64,000 nt of DNA from Variovorax boronicumulans NBRC 103145 (GCF_001591345.1 NZ_BCUS01000001.1:62001-126000), one strand, 5' to 3'; shown: positions 9,920-19,612, counted from the first letter of the stretch. Notes: generated from the sequence alone by a model not told the origin. A program made the numbers and translations.

Positions 9920-11062
9920 ATGGACATGACCGACACCCGCTTCATCGCCAGCCAGTTGACTCCCACCTCGGCCCCGCCCGCGGCCCTCGAGATCGTCGGC
10001 GTTCGCAAGGACTTCGAGACCTTCAGCGCGCTGCGCGACGTGCACCTGCGCGTGAACCCGGGCGAGATGCTGTGCTTTCTCGGCCCCTCGGGCTGCGGCA
10101 AGACCACGCTGCTGCGCATCATCGCGGGCCTGGAGACACAGACCGCCGGGCAGATCCTGCAGAACGGCAAGGACGTCTCGTGGCTATCGCCGGACAAGCG
10201 CGACTACGGCATCGTGTTCCAGTCGTACGCGCTCTTTCCCAACCTGTCGATCGCCGAGAACGTGGGCTACGGCCTCGTCAACAGCCGCGCGAAGCGGGGC
10301 GAGATCAAGTCGCGTGTCGACGAGCTGCTGAAGCTGGTCGGCCTGCCGACCTCGGGCGCCAAGTACCCGAGCCAGCTCTCGGGCGGCCAGCAACAGCGCG
10401 TGGCCCTGGCCCGCGCGCTGGCCACGCGGCCCGGCCTGTTGCTGCTGGACGAGCCGCTGTCGGCGCTCGACGCGCTGGAGCGCATCCGCCTGCGCGGCGA
10501 GATCCGCCGGCTGCAGAAGCAGGTCGGCATCACGACCATCATGGTCACGCACGACCAGGAAGAAGCGCTGTCGATGGCCGACCGCATCGTGGTGATGAAC
10601 CACGGCGTGATCGAGCAGGTCGGCACGCCGATGGAAATCTACGAACAGCCGGCCACGCCCTTCGTGGCCGACTTCGTGGGCAAGGTCAACGTGCTGCGCG
10701 CGATGGCGCTGGGCAACCAGCGCTTCCAGGTCGGCGACATGGAGCTGCAGTGCGACGCCTGCGACGGCGCCTTCGAGCCCGGCGACGCGGTCAACCTGTA
10801 CCTGCGGCCCGAAGACCGCGCGGTGGAGCACCTGCGCGAGGACACGCCGAACCGCCTGCAGGCCAAGGTCACGAAGGTCGAGTTCCTGGGCGGCCTGTGC
10901 ATTGCCGAAGTGACGGCCGACGCGCTGCACGGCCAGACGCTGGGCCTGCACTTCTCGCTGAACCAGCTGCACGACCTGGACATCCGCGAAGGCAACATCA
11001 TCGACATCGCCTTGCGCGCCAACCGCATCCGCGCCTTTGCCGCGCGCACGTCGAAGCCATGA
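9920..11062 (+). CDS. phnT: 2-aminoethylphosphonate ABC transporter, ATP-binding protein
   Basis: A 380-residue ABC ATPase. Walker A is GPSGCGKTT, the signature LSGGQQQRVALARAL, Walker B LLLLDEPLSALD, and the switch His is in MVTHDQEEAL. A C-terminal TOBE-like domain (about residues 290-375, NLYLRPEDRAVEHL onwards) is typical of importers of the spermidine/iron/phosphonate type. ATG 9920 is taken as start; a GTG nine bases upstream is possible. Its stop overlaps the permease start as ATGA, so the two are translationally coupled. It powers uptake of aminoethylphosphonate together with the flanking binding protein and permease. Confidence 0.88.
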   Translation: MDMTDTRFIASQLTPTSAPPAALEIVGVRKDFETFSALRDVHLRVNPGEMLCFLGPSGCGKTTLLRIIAGLETQTAGQILQNGKDVSWLSPDKRDYGIVFQSYALFPNLSIAENVGYGLVNSRAKRGEIKSRVDELLKLVGLPTSGAKYPSQLSGGQQQRVALARALATRPGLLLLDEPLSALDALERIRLRGEIRRLQKQVGITTIMVTHDQEEALSMADRIVVMNHGVIEQVGTPMEIYEQPATPFVADFVGKVNVLRAMALGNQRFQVGDMELQCDACDGAFEPGDAVNLYLRPEDRAVEHLREDTPNRLQAKVTKVEFLGGLCIAEVTADALHGQTLGLHFSLNQLHDLDIREGNIIDIALRANRIRAFAARTSKP

Positions 11063-12783
11063 ACACGCTGGCACACCCCCGCCCGGCATTCACCGCGCGC
11101 CCTGCCCTTCGCTGGAGCCGCGACGAGACCATCGCGCGCGCCATCCTGTTCGTGGTGATGGCGATGCTGTTCGTGTTCCTCATCGCGCCGCTGCTGACCA
11201 TCCTGGCCCACGCGGTGCAGGACAAGAACGGCCGCTTCGTCGGCCTGGCCCACTTCATCACCTACTTCCAGACGCCGAGCCTGCTGCGCGCGGCGTGGAA
11301 TTCGATCTGGGTGTCGGCTGCGGTGGTGATGATCTCGGTGCCCACGGCCTTCGTGTTCGCCTACGCGCTCACGCGCAGCCGCATGCCGGCGCCGCTGAAG
11401 GCGGTGTTCCGGCTCATCGCGCTCATTCCGCTGCTCGCGCCCTCGCTGCTGTCGGCCATTTCGTTCGTGCAGTGGTTCGGCAACCAGGGCGCGCTCAAGT
11501 TCCTGCTGGGCGGCGCCTCGATCTACGGCGCGCCCGGGATCATCCTGGCCGAGGTCTACAACACCTTCCCGCACGCGCTGATGATCCTGGTCACCGCACT
11601 GTCGCTGGCCGACGGCCGGCTGTACGAGGCGGCCACCGCCCTGCGCACACGGCCCCTGCGTCAGTTCATGACGATCACCCTGCCCTCGTGCAAGTACGGC
11701 CTGATCAGCGCGGCCACCGTGGTCTTCACCTACGTGGTGAGCGACTTCGGCGCGCCCAAGGTCATCGGCGGCAACTTCAACGTGCTGTCGGTCGACGTGT
11801 TCAAGCAGGTGGTGGGCCAGCACAACTTCTCCATCGGCGCGGTGGTGGGCATGCTGCTGCTCGTTCCGTCGATCATTTCCTTCGTGATCGACTACGTGGT
11901 GCGGCGCAAGCTGAAGGCGCAGCTCACGGCGCGCTCGGTGCCCTACACGCCCAAGCCCCGCAAGGTGGCCGATGCGCTGCTCACGCTGTTCTGCACCGTG
12001 GTCTGCAGCCTGCTGCTGGCGACCATCGGCATGGCGATCTACACCTCGGCGATCTCGCTGTGGCCCTACGACCTGTCGTTCACGCTCAAGCACTACCACT
12101 TCGTGCTGGTGGAAAGCGACATGGCCGCCGCCTACGGCAACAGCCTGCTCGTGGCCATGGTCACCGCGGTGGCGGGCTCGCTCATCGTGTTCGTGGGCGC
12201 CTACCTGATCGAGAAGACGCGCAACCTGGGCCTCATGCGCAAGGGCATGCACCTGATGGCGGTGCTGTCGATGGCGGTGCCGGGCCTGGTGCTGGGCCTG
12301 GGCTACGTGATGTTCTTCAACCATCCGTCCAACCCGCTGAACTTCCTGTACCAGACGATGGCGATCCTGGTCATCTCGATGGTGGTGCACTACTACACCT
12401 CGAGCCACCTCACGGCGGTGACGGCGCTCAAGCAGATCGACAACGAGTTCGAGGCCGTGTCGGCCTCGCTCAAAGTGCCGTTTTTCAAGACCTTCCTGCG
12501 CGTGACGGTGCCGGTGTGCCTGCCGGCCATCCTGGACATCGGGCGCTACTTCTTCGTGGTGTCGATGGCCAGCCTCTCGTGCGCCATCTTCCTGTACACG
12601 CCGGAGACCATCCTCGCGTCGGTCGCGATCATGCACCTGGACGACGCCGGCGACATCGGCCCGGCCGCCGCGCTGGCCAGCCTGATCGTCGTCACCTCGA
12701 CGCTGGTGTGCATCGCCTACGCGCTGCTCACGCGCGTGCTGCTCGCACGCACGCAGGCCTGGCGCAACCTCGGCCGCGGCTGA
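11059..12783 (+). CDS. phnU: 2-aminoethylphosphonate ABC transporter, double-length permease
   Basis: A 574-residue inner-membrane protein with about 12 predicted helices arranged as two binding-protein-dependent permease halves. An EAA-type loop appears in the first half near EAATALRTRPLRQFMTITLP and in the second near EFEAVSASLKVPFFKTFLRVTVP. In Salmonella-type systems two separate permeases are used; here one polypeptide carries both. The ATG at 11059 overlaps the ATPase stop. The phnW gene follows after 51 bases. A long upstream extension of the reading frame overlaps phnT and is not real coding. Confidence 0.87.
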   Translation: MNTLAHPRPAFTARPALRWSRDETIARAILFVVMAMLFVFLIAPLLTILAHAVQDKNGRFVGLAHFITYFQTPSLLRAAWNSIWVSAAVVMISVPTAFVFAYALTRSRMPAPLKAVFRLIALIPLLAPSLLSAISFVQWFGNQGALKFLLGGASIYGAPGIILAEVYNTFPHALMILVTALSLADGRLYEAATALRTRPLRQFMTITLPSCKYGLISAATVVFTYVVSDFGAPKVIGGNFNVLSVDVFKQVVGQHNFSIGAVVGMLLLVPSIISFVIDYVVRRKLKAQLTARSVPYTPKPRKVADALLTLFCTVVCSLLLATIGMAIYTSAISLWPYDLSFTLKHYHFVLVESDMAAAYGNSLLVAMVTAVAGSLIVFVGAYLIEKTRNLGLMRKGMHLMAVLSMAVPGLVLGLGYVMFFNHPSNPLNFLYQTMAILVISMVVHYYTSSHLTAVTALKQIDNEFEAVSASLKVPFFKTFLRVTVPVCLPAILDIGRYFFVVSMASLSCAIFLYTPETILASVAIMHLDDAGDIGPAAALASLIVVTSTLVCIAYALLTRVLLARTQAWRNLGRG

Positions 12784-12834
12784 ACGAACCCCTTCCCTCT
12801 CGCCCCTCATTTCCTTTCCCTGCCTGGAGACACC

Positions 12835-13965
12835 ATGAGTCAAGCCGCCCACCCCATCCTGCTCACGCCCGGCCCCCTGACCACCTCGGACCGCACCCGC
12901 CAAGCGATGCTGCGCGACTGGGGGTCATGGGACGCCGACTTCAACCAGATCACGGCGCGCATCCGCAAGGAGGTGCTGAACATCGTGCACGGCACGGGCA
13001 CGCACGAATGCGTGCCCCTGCAAGGCAGCGGCACCTTCTCGGTCGAAGCGGCCATCGGCACCATCGTGCCGCGCAACGGCCATGTGCTGGTGCCGAGCAA
13101 CGGCGCCTACTGCCAGCGCCTGGCCAAGATCTGCAAGGTGCTCGGCCGCAAGCTCACCACCATCGACTACACCGAAGAGAAGCAGGTTTCGCCCGCCGAC
13201 GTCGACCGCGCGCTCGCGGCCGACCCGTCCATCACCCACGTCGCCGTGGTGCACTGCGAAACCGGCGCGGGCGTGCTCAATCCGCTGCACGAGATCGCGC
13301 TGGTCGTCGCCAAGCATGGGCGCGGCCTGATCATCGATGCCATGAGCTCCTTCGGCGCGCTGGAGATCGATGCACGCAAGACGCCCTTCGACGCCGTGGT
13401 CGCGGCCTCGGGCAAGTGCCTCGAAGGCGTGCCGGGCATGGGCTTCGTGGTCATCAAGCGCAACACGCTGGAAAAATGCGAAGGCAACTGCCACTCGCTG
13501 AGCATGGACCTGTACGACCAGTGGGTCTACATGGAGAAGACCACGCAGTGGCGCTTCACGCCGCCCACGCACGTGGTGGCCGCGCTCGACACCGCCATCG
13601 CGCAGTACATCGAGGAAGGCGGCCTGCCCGCGCGCGGCGGGCGCTACACGCGCAACTGCAAGGCGCTGGTCGACGGCCTCGCCACGCTGGGCTTCCGGCC
13701 TTTTCTCGACCCGGCCATCCAGGCGCCGATCATCGTCACCTTCCATGCGCCCGACGATGCCAACTACGACTTCAAGACCTTCTATCAAGAGGTGAAGAAG
13801 CGCGGCTACATCCTCTACCCCGGCAAGCTGACGCAGGTCGAGACCTTCCGCGTGGGCTGCATGGGGCACTTCGGCGACGCAGGCATTCCGGGCGCGGTGG
13901 CGGCCATTGCCGACACGCTAAAAGCCATGGGCATCCGGCAGGTGACGGCGGCCGTCGCGGCCTGA
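12835..13965 (+). CDS. phnW: 2-aminoethylphosphonate:pyruvate aminotransferase
   Basis: A 376-residue class V PLP aminotransferase. The PLP lysine is Lys194 in [11 protein letters not shown], the same position as in the well-studied Salmonella PhnW. The N-terminus [19 protein letters not shown] and [17 protein letters not shown] are family landmarks. It converts aminoethylphosphonate and pyruvate to phosphonoacetaldehyde and L-alanine, the first cytoplasmic step. GGAG lies 6 bases before the ATG. No phosphonoacetaldehyde hydrolase (phnX) is beside it; the product must go to PhnY, encoded on the divergent arm. Confidence 0.94.
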   Translation: MSQAAHPILLTPGPLTTSDRTRQAMLRDWGSWDADFNQITARIRKEVLNIVHGTGTHECVPLQGSGTFSVEAAIGTIVPRNGHVLVPSNGAYCQRLAKICKVLGRKLTTIDYTEEKQVSPADVDRALAADPSITHVAVVHCETGAGVLNPLHEIALVVAKHGRGLIIDAMSSFGALEIDARKTPFDAVVAASGKCLEGVPGMGFVVIKRNTLEKCEGNCHSLSMDLYDQWVYMEKTTQWRFTPPTHVVAALDTAIAQYIEEGGLPARGGRYTRNCKALVDGLATLGFRPFLDPAIQAPIIVTFHAPDDANYDFKTFYQEVKKRGYILYPGKLTQVETFRVGCMGHFGDAGIPGAVAAIADTLKAMGIRQVTAAVAA

Positions 13966-13980
13966 AGAAGCTCTGCGCAG

Positions 13981-14002
13981 ACCGGCGCATTGCAGCGCCG
14001 GT
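13981..14002 (+). terminator. Stem-loop after phnW
   Basis: ACCGGCGC (13981-13988) and GCGCCGGT (13995-14002) form a perfect 8-bp stem with a 6-base loop, 15 bases past the phnW stop. No T-run follows, so termination efficiency is doubtful. It may mark the end of the phosphonate transcript. Confidence 0.4.
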
Positions 14003-14033
14003 CCTACAACGCCGGGGTGATGCGCTTCGCATA

Positions 14034-15485
14034 ATGCCCCGCATGACGGTTCTGCGCAGCGACATCCCTGCCCGCCTGGACCGCCTGCCGTGGTCGCGCT
14101 GGCACTGGCGCGTGGTGATCGCGCTGGGCGTGGCCTGGATCCTCGACGGCCTCGAGGTCACGCTGGTGGGCTCCATCGGCGCGGTGCTGGAGCGGCCCGA
14201 CACGCTCGGGCTCACGGCCGCAGAGATCGGCTGGTCGGGCTCGATCTACATCGCGGGCGCGGTGATCGGCGCGCTGATCTTCGGCCGGCTCACCGACCGG
14301 CTCGGGCGCAAGAAGCTCTTCCTGCTCACGCTCGTGGTCTACACGCTGGGCACGCTGGCCACGGCCTTCTCCCCCCACTTCGCCTTCTTCGCGCTGTGCC
14401 GCTTCGTCACCGGGCTGGGCATCGGCGGCGAGTACGCGGCCATCAACTCGGCCATCGACGAGCTCATTCCGGCGCGCGTGCGCGGGCGCGTCAACCTCGC
14501 GATCAACGGCAGCTTCTGGATCGGTGCGGCGCTCGGCGCGGCGCTGAGCCTGGTGCTGCTCGATGCGCGCGTGATCGGCCCCGTGTGGGGCTGGCGCGCG
14601 GGCTTCGCGCTGGGCGCGGTGCTGGCGGTGGCGATCCTGCTGGTGCGTCGGCACGTGCCCGAGAGTCCGCGCTGGCTCATCGCGCACGGGCGCGCGGATG
14701 AAGCCGAGCGTATCGTCGCGGGCATCGAGCGCGAAGTCGAAATGCAGCACGGCCCGCTGCCCGCCGCGCGCGGCCACGTGATGTACACCGCCGCGCGCCC
14801 CAACAGCCCGCCGATGCGCGAAGTGGCGCGCGTGCTGCTGCGGCGCTACCCGGCGCGCAGCGTGGTGGCGACGGCGCTCATGGTGTCGCAGGCCTTTTTC
14901 TACAACGCGATCTTCTTCACCTACGCGCTGGTGCTCACGCGCTTCTACGGCGTGGCCGAAGGCCGCGTGGCGCTGTACATCTTTCCGTTCGCGCTGGGCA
15001 ATGTGCTCGGGCCGCTGCTGCTGGGCCCGCTGTTCGACAGCGTGGGCCGGCGCAGGATGATTGCGCTGACCTATGTGCTGGCCGGCGTGGGCCTGGCGCT
15101 CACGGGCTGGGCCTTCATGCAGGGCTGGCTCGACGCGCGCAGCCAGGCGCTGTGCTGGTCGGCGGTGTTCTTCCTGGCCTCGGCGGCGGCCAGCTCGGCC
15201 TACCTGACGGTGAGCGAGGTGTTCCCGCTGGAGATGCGCGCCATGGCCATCGCGATCTTCTACGCCATCGGCATGGGCGCGGGCGGCTTCGCGGCGCCGG
15301 TGCTGTTCGGGATGCTGATCGAGACCGGCAGCCGCGGTGCGGTGATGGTGGGCTATCTGATCGGCGCCGTGCTGGTCATCGTCGCGGGACTGCTGGCGTT
15401 GCGCTACGCGGCCGATGCGGAACGCAAGCCGCTGGAGGAAGTGGCGCCGCCGCTGTCGTCGGAAGCCGGCGGCGAGCGGCCCTGA
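14034..15485 (+). CDS. MFS transporter, sugar-porter type (NiaP-like)
   Basis: A 483-residue major facilitator with 12 expected helices. The loop 2-3 motif GRLTDRLGRKK, GIGGEYAAINSAIDELIP after helix 4, and PESPRWLI before the central loop are marks of the sugar-porter branch, which also includes niacin (NiaP) and aromatic-acid carriers. The start may be ATG 14034 or ATG 14043. It lies 68 bases after phnW behind a stem-loop, so it may or may not belong to the phosphonate regulon. The substrate cannot be told from sequence; a small organic anion driven by protons is most likely. Confidence 0.8.
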   Translation: MPRMTVLRSDIPARLDRLPWSRWHWRVVIALGVAWILDGLEVTLVGSIGAVLERPDTLGLTAAEIGWSGSIYIAGAVIGALIFGRLTDRLGRKKLFLLTLVVYTLGTLATAFSPHFAFFALCRFVTGLGIGGEYAAINSAIDELIPARVRGRVNLAINGSFWIGAALGAALSLVLLDARVIGPVWGWRAGFALGAVLAVAILLVRRHVPESPRWLIAHGRADEAERIVAGIEREVEMQHGPLPAARGHVMYTAARPNSPPMREVARVLLRRYPARSVVATALMVSQAFFYNAIFFTYALVLTRFYGVAEGRVALYIFPFALGNVLGPLLLGPLFDSVGRRRMIALTYVLAGVGLALTGWAFMQGWLDARSQALCWSAVFFLASAAASSAYLTVSEVFPLEMRAMAIAIFYAIGMGAGGFAAPVLFGMLIETGSRGAVMVGYLIGAVLVIVAGLLALRYAADAERKPLEEVAPPLSSEAGGERP

Positions 15486-15491
15486 AGACGG

Positions 15492-16784
15492 CTACAGCGC
15501 GCAGGTGCGGAAACCGAAGAAACCGTCGTCGCTATCAGGCAACGCAAAGCCACGGCGACGTGGCGAGCGCAGGCGCGCACGCGTCGCGAACGAGGCGCCG
15601 CGCAGCACGCGCGCGCGGCCGAAGGCGGCCACCGGATCGAACTCGCCGCCGGCGCTCCACGGATCGGCCCGGAAGCCCGGCCAGGGCTGCAGCGTGCCCG
15701 CGGTCCACTCGTGCACGTCGGCCCAGCGGAAGCCCCGCCGCGCGGCCGTGTGGGCCGCGATTTCCCATTCGACCTCGGTCGCGATGCGGCGGCCAGCCCA
15801 GCGCGCCCAGGCGTCGGCCTCCCACCAGCTCAGGTGCACGGCGCTGTGGTGCCCGGCCGCGCGCACGGTGACACCGAAACGCTGCTGCAACACCGAGCCG
15901 CCGGTGCCGTTGCGGGCCACGCCGATCTGCTCCACATGGCGCGGCCCGCGCCGGCCTTCGGTCTGCGCGGCGAGCCAGCGCCAGCCGTCGCCGTGCCACA
16001 GCTCCTCGCGGTCGTAGCCGCCGTCGTCGACGAACTCGATGTACTGGTCCCAGGTGACGGGCTGGGCGTCGATCTCGAACTCGGGCACGTCGACGCGGTG
16101 CGCCGCGCCCTCTTGCGCAAACAGGAAGCCGCTGTGCTCGGGCAGGCCAAGCTCCCAGCGCGTGGCCGGCAGCAGCAGCGGCTCGCGCGTGACGGCGGTG
16201 GGCGGCTGCTCGATGTTCAGCGGCAGGCCCAGCGTCTGCGCCAGCACCACGAGCTGTTCGCCGCGCAGGTCTTCATGGAAGAGCGCGAGCCGGTAGAAGT
16301 ACAGGCCGGCATCGGTCTCGGCGGCGTTCTCTAGCAGCTCGAGCGTGCTTTCGAGGGTTTCGAGCAGGTAGGCCTTGGTCTGGCCCAGGCCGGGCAGGTC
16401 GGGCGACCAGCAGCGCTCGGCCGCACCCTGGGCCGGGTTCCACCAGTCGTCGGCGTCGGGGTCGATGGCGGCCAGCCGCGTGGGGCGCACGGGGCAGTCG
16501 ATGCCGAAGGCGCGCTGGGTGTTGCGCCCGATCCACCATTCGGCGAACCAGCCGATGTGGCCGGCCAGCCAGACCGGCGGCAGCACGGCAGGCTGCTGCG
16601 GCACGCGCATGCTTTCGCCCAGCGCCTGTTCGAACAGGGACAGCAGGTGCAGCGTGTGGTTACGGGCGTCGATGAGGGCCAGCGAGAGCAGGTCGCGGCC
16701 GGCGCGGCGCATGTCGGGCGAGTCGATCGACAGGGGCGGGCTCGCCGCACCGAAGGGCGTCGAAGGCGGCGGGCTCGAAGACAT
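15492..16784 (-). CDS. EgtB/SenA-like sulfoxide or selenoneine synthase homologue with altered iron site
   Basis: A 430-residue protein with an N-terminal DinB-like helical bundle (about 30-190) and a C-terminal formylglycine-generating-enzyme fold (about 215-430, ending GFFGFRTCAL). This is the EgtB/SenA layout: non-heme iron enzymes joining a thiol or selenol donor to trimethylhistidine in ergothioneine or selenoneine synthesis. RNHTL near residue 40 resembles the selenoneine branch known from Variovorax. Expected iron ligands are His76 (AGHIGW), His170 (FHED) and a third His four residues later; here that residue is Arg174. No egtD, senB or senC is in the window. It may be a diverged paralogue with a new or lost activity. 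Confidence 0.7.
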   Translation of the reverse strand: MSSSPPPSTPFGAASPPLSIDSPDMRRAGRDLLSLALIDARNHTLHLLSLFEQALGESMRVPQQPAVLPPVWLAGHIGWFAEWWIGRNTQRAFGIDCPVRPTRLAAIDPDADDWWNPAQGAAERCWSPDLPGLGQTKAYLLETLESTLELLENAAETDAGLYFYRLALFHEDLRGEQLVVLAQTLGLPLNIEQPPTAVTREPLLLPATRWELGLPEHSGFLFAQEGAAHRVDVPEFEIDAQPVTWDQYIEFVDDGGYDREELWHGDGWRWLAAQTEGRRGPRHVEQIGVARNGTGGSVLQQRFGVTVRAAGHHSAVHLSWWEADAWARWAGRRIATEVEWEIAAHTAARRGFRWADVHEWTAGTLQPWPGFRADPWSAGGEFDPVAAFGRARVLRGASFATRARLRSPRRRGFALPDSDDGFFGFRTCAL

Positions 16785-16951
16785 GGGCCATTATGGCGAC
16801 CGCCCGACAGGCCCTCTGCCGACGCGGATTCCGGGTAAACCCGAGTTTGTGTCAAGGCAATACTAAGGTTCACCGAGATACCATTGCGGGCTTTGCGCGC
16901 AGCCCCCACCAGGGGCCGGCGCTTCACCTTGGGCTTCGCGGGAGACACCCC

Positions 16952-17491
16952 TTGTCTGTATTCCTCAAATTCGCGGCCGTCATGGACTGGGTCAGCGAAA
17001 AATTCGGCAAATTTGCCGGCTATGCGGTTCTGGCCGCGTCGCTCATCTCGGCCGCCAACGCCTTCGTCCGGTACGGCTTCGACTTCAGCAACAACGCCTT
17101 CCTCGAGATCCAGTGGTATCTGTTCGCCGCCACCGTGATGCTCGGTGCGCCGGTGGTGCTGCGCTACAACGAGCACGTGCGCGTGGACATCCTCTACGGC
17201 AAGCTCAAGGGCCACGGGCCGGTGTATGTCGACCTGTTCGGCCTGACCTTCTTCCTGCTGCCGGTGATGGGCCTCATGACCTACCTCACCTGGCCGTTCT
17301 TCTGGAACACCTGGGTGTCGGGCGAGATGTCGGGCAACATCGGCGGGCTGATCCGCTGGCCCGCCGCGCTGCTGATGCCCGTGGGTTTCTGCACGATGTT
17401 CCTGCAAGGTGTCGCCGAGATCATCAAGCGCATCGCCTACCTGCGCGGACTGATCGAGATGAACACGCACTACGAGAAGCCGGTGCAGTGA
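16952..17491 (+). CDS. dctQ: TRAP transporter small permease (DctQ type)
   Basis: A 179-residue membrane protein with four expected helices, the DctQ size and layout. The start is taken as TTG 16952 because GGAG (16941-16944) lies 7 bases upstream at normal spacing; ATG 16982 is the alternative and lacks such a site. The frame stays open further upstream but that part has no family similarity. It works with the large permease (next gene, 64 bases downstream) in a sodium-driven, binding-protein-dependent importer. The matching binding protein is probably the convergent gene at 19686-20765. Confidence 0.85.
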   Translation: MSVFLKFAAVMDWVSEKFGKFAGYAVLAASLISAANAFVRYGFDFSNNAFLEIQWYLFAATVMLGAPVVLRYNEHVRVDILYGKLKGHGPVYVDLFGLTFFLLPVMGLMTYLTWPFFWNTWVSGEMSGNIGGLIRWPAALLMPVGFCTMFLQGVAEIIKRIAYLRGLIEMNTHYEKPVQ

Positions 17492-17555
17492 TGGCGTTCG
17501 TCGCGCTTCGCCAGACCGCCCCGACCTTTCCCGCACCGCAGGACACGTAGACATC

Positions 17556-19094
17556 ATGCACATGGAAAATTTTGCCCCGATCATGTTCGCGGGGCTCGTG
17601 GTGATCATGCTGATCGGGTTTCCGGTCGCGTTTTCGCTCTCGGCCCTTGGCCTGATCTGCGGCTTCTTCGCCATCGAGATGGGCTGGTTCCCGGCCGGCT
17701 TCATGGCCAACCTGCCGCTCAACGTGTTCGGCATTTTGTCGAACGAGACGCTGCTGGCCATTCCGTTCTTCACGCTCATGGGAGCGGTGTTGGAGAAATG
17801 CGGGCTCGCCGAGGACATGCTCGACTCGATGGGCCAGCTCTTCGGCCCGATCCGCGGCGGCCTGGGCTACTCGGTGATCATCGTGGGCTTCATCCTCGGC
17901 GCCATCACCGGCACGGTGGCCGGCCAGGTGATCGCGATGGCGATGATCTCGCTGCCGGTCATGATGCGCTACGGCTACAACATGCGCTACTCGACCGGCG
18001 TGCTCGCCGCCTCGGGAACCATCACGCAGCTGGTGCCGCCCTCGCTGGTGCTGATCGTCATGGCCGACCAGCTCGGCACCGACGTCGGCCAGATGTACAA
18101 GGGCGCCTGGGGCCCGTCGATCCTGCAGGTGGTGATCTTCGCGATCTACACCTTCCTGGTCTCGCGCATCCGCCCGCACTACGTGCCCGGCCTGCCCGCC
18201 ACGGCGCGCACGCTGCACGGCTGGGCGCTGTGGGGCAAGTGCCTGCGCGGCATCATCCCCTCGGCCATCCTGATCTTCGCGGTGCTCGGTTCGATGGGCG
18301 GCCTGCCCTTCATGGACAAGGCCATCGCCACGCCGACCGAGGCCGGCGCCATGGGCGCGGTGGGCGCGCTGGTGCTGGCGCTCATTCACCGGCGCCTGAA
18401 CTGGGCGCTGATGAAGGACGCGATGGAAGGCACCATGCGCCTCACGGCGATGGTGGTGTTCATCCTGATCGGCTCGCGCGTGTTCTCGCTGGTGTTCCAG
18501 GGCGTGGACGGCGCCAAGTGGATCGAGCACATGCTCTCGGGCCTGCCGGGCGGCCAGATCGGCTTCCTGATCGCGGTCAACATCTTCGTGTTCTTCCTGG
18601 CGTTCTTCCTCGACTTCTTCGAGATCGCCTTCATCATCCTGCCGCTGCTGGGCCCCGTGGCCCACAAGCTGGGCATCGACATGGTGTGGTTCGGCGTGCT
18701 GCTGTGCGTGAACATGCAGACCTCGTTCATGCATCCGCCGTTCGGCTTTGCGCTGTTCTACTTGCGGGGCATCGCCGACACCCTGTTCAAGAACGGGGCG
18801 CTGCCCAAGAAGGTGGAGTCGCGCGACATCTACCTGGGCGCCGTGCCCTGGGTCGTGATGCAGCTGCTGCTGGTGGCCATCGTGATCTTCTTCCCGCAGA
18901 CGGTGACCGTGTTCCTCGAGAAGGAAAAGGTCGTCGATATCGACAAGGTCAACCTCGACATGCCGGTCGACCCGAACGCGCCGCCCGCCACCGACAACGG
19001 CGTGAACATGGAAGACCCGTTCGGCAACCAGAAGACGCCCGAGGAAACGCCGGCGCCGGCGGCCCCGGCGGCGGGCGAAGCTTCCAAGCCGTGA
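17556..19094 (+). CDS. dctM: TRAP transporter large permease (DctM type)
   Basis: A 512-residue membrane protein with about 12-13 helices. GFPVAFSLSALGLI at the N-terminus, GAITGTVAGQVIAMAMISLPVM, and SGTITQLVPPSLVLIVMAD are DctM landmarks. It is longer than most DctM proteins because of a soluble tail of about 55 residues (from KVVDIDKVNLDMP), rich in Pro, Ala, Asp and Glu, with no recognised domain. Its stop codon overlaps a GTG start of the next small membrane-protein gene. It forms the translocation channel of the transporter with DctQ. Confidence 0.9.
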   Translation: MHMENFAPIMFAGLVVIMLIGFPVAFSLSALGLICGFFAIEMGWFPAGFMANLPLNVFGILSNETLLAIPFFTLMGAVLEKCGLAEDMLDSMGQLFGPIRGGLGYSVIIVGFILGAITGTVAGQVIAMAMISLPVMMRYGYNMRYSTGVLAASGTITQLVPPSLVLIVMADQLGTDVGQMYKGAWGPSILQVVIFAIYTFLVSRIRPHYVPGLPATARTLHGWALWGKCLRGIIPSAILIFAVLGSMGGLPFMDKAIATPTEAGAMGAVGALVLALIHRRLNWALMKDAMEGTMRLTAMVVFILIGSRVFSLVFQGVDGAKWIEHMLSGLPGGQIGFLIAVNIFVFFLAFFLDFFEIAFIILPLLGPVAHKLGIDMVWFGVLLCVNMQTSFMHPPFGFALFYLRGIADTLFKNGALPKKVESRDIYLGAVPWVVMQLLLVAIVIFFPQTVTVFLEKEKVVDIDKVNLDMPVDPNAPPATDNGVNMEDPFGNQKTPEETPAPAAPAAGEASKP

Positions 19095-19612
19095 GCGACG
19101 CCCGCCCCGGCGACGCCCCGAACGACCACCCCGCGACGACAGAAGGCGGCCCGCTCGAAAGCGCCGCCTTCCCGCCGCTGCTGCGCACGCTGGCAGTGGT
19201 GCTGGTGGTCGATCTCTTCGCTTTCGCGCTGTGGAGCCTGCCCTCGCTGCGCACCACCAGCTGGTCGGCCACCAGCCTGTTCGTCTTCGGCGTGGCGGGC
19301 CTGTGCGTGATCTGGGTCGGCTACTGGATCGTCTACAGCCGCACCCGCCTCGAAGGCGACGTGCTGACGCAGACCTGGCTGTGGAACAAGCGCGTGAGCG
19401 CGCAGGACGTGGCGCAGCTCAAGCTGGTGCACATCCGCATGCTCGAGCGCGTGATCGCACCGCGCCTGCTGGTGCGCCGGCGCTTCGGCGGCATCACCTG
19501 GTTCCATGCCTACGATCCGCAGGTGCTGATCGCGTTCGGCGAACAGGTGGCGATGCGCACGCTGCCCTCCGCGCCACCGCCCTCCCCCGAACCTGACCCT
19601 GAGCCCAAATGA
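19091..19612 (+). CDS. Uncharacterised small membrane protein coupled to dctM
   Basis: A 173-residue protein begun by GTG 19091, overlapping the dctM stop as GTGA. After a polar N-terminus it has two hydrophobic helices (about residues 32-52 and 60-80), then a soluble part of about 85 residues with alternating charged and aliphatic residues (GDVLTQTWLWNKRVSAQDV), which could be a small beta-rich PH-like domain. It ends in a Pro-rich tail. I do not recognise a family with certainty. The overlap argues for joint translation with the TRAP permease, so a role in transporter assembly or regulation is possible. Confidence 0.7.
   Translation: MSDARPGDAPNDHPATTEGGPLESAAFPPLLRTLAVVLVVDLFAFALWSLPSLRTTSWSATSLFVFGVAGLCVIWVGYWIVYSRTRLEGDVLTQTWLWNKRVSAQDVAQLKLVHIRMLERVIAPRLLVRRRFGGITWFHAYDPQVLIAFGEQVAMRTLPSAPPPSPEPDPEPK

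Noticed and set aside
16793-16951. Longer N-terminus for the TRAP small permease
   Set aside because: The upstream part has no family similarity and contains the likely promoter. GGAG at 16941 points to TTG 16952.
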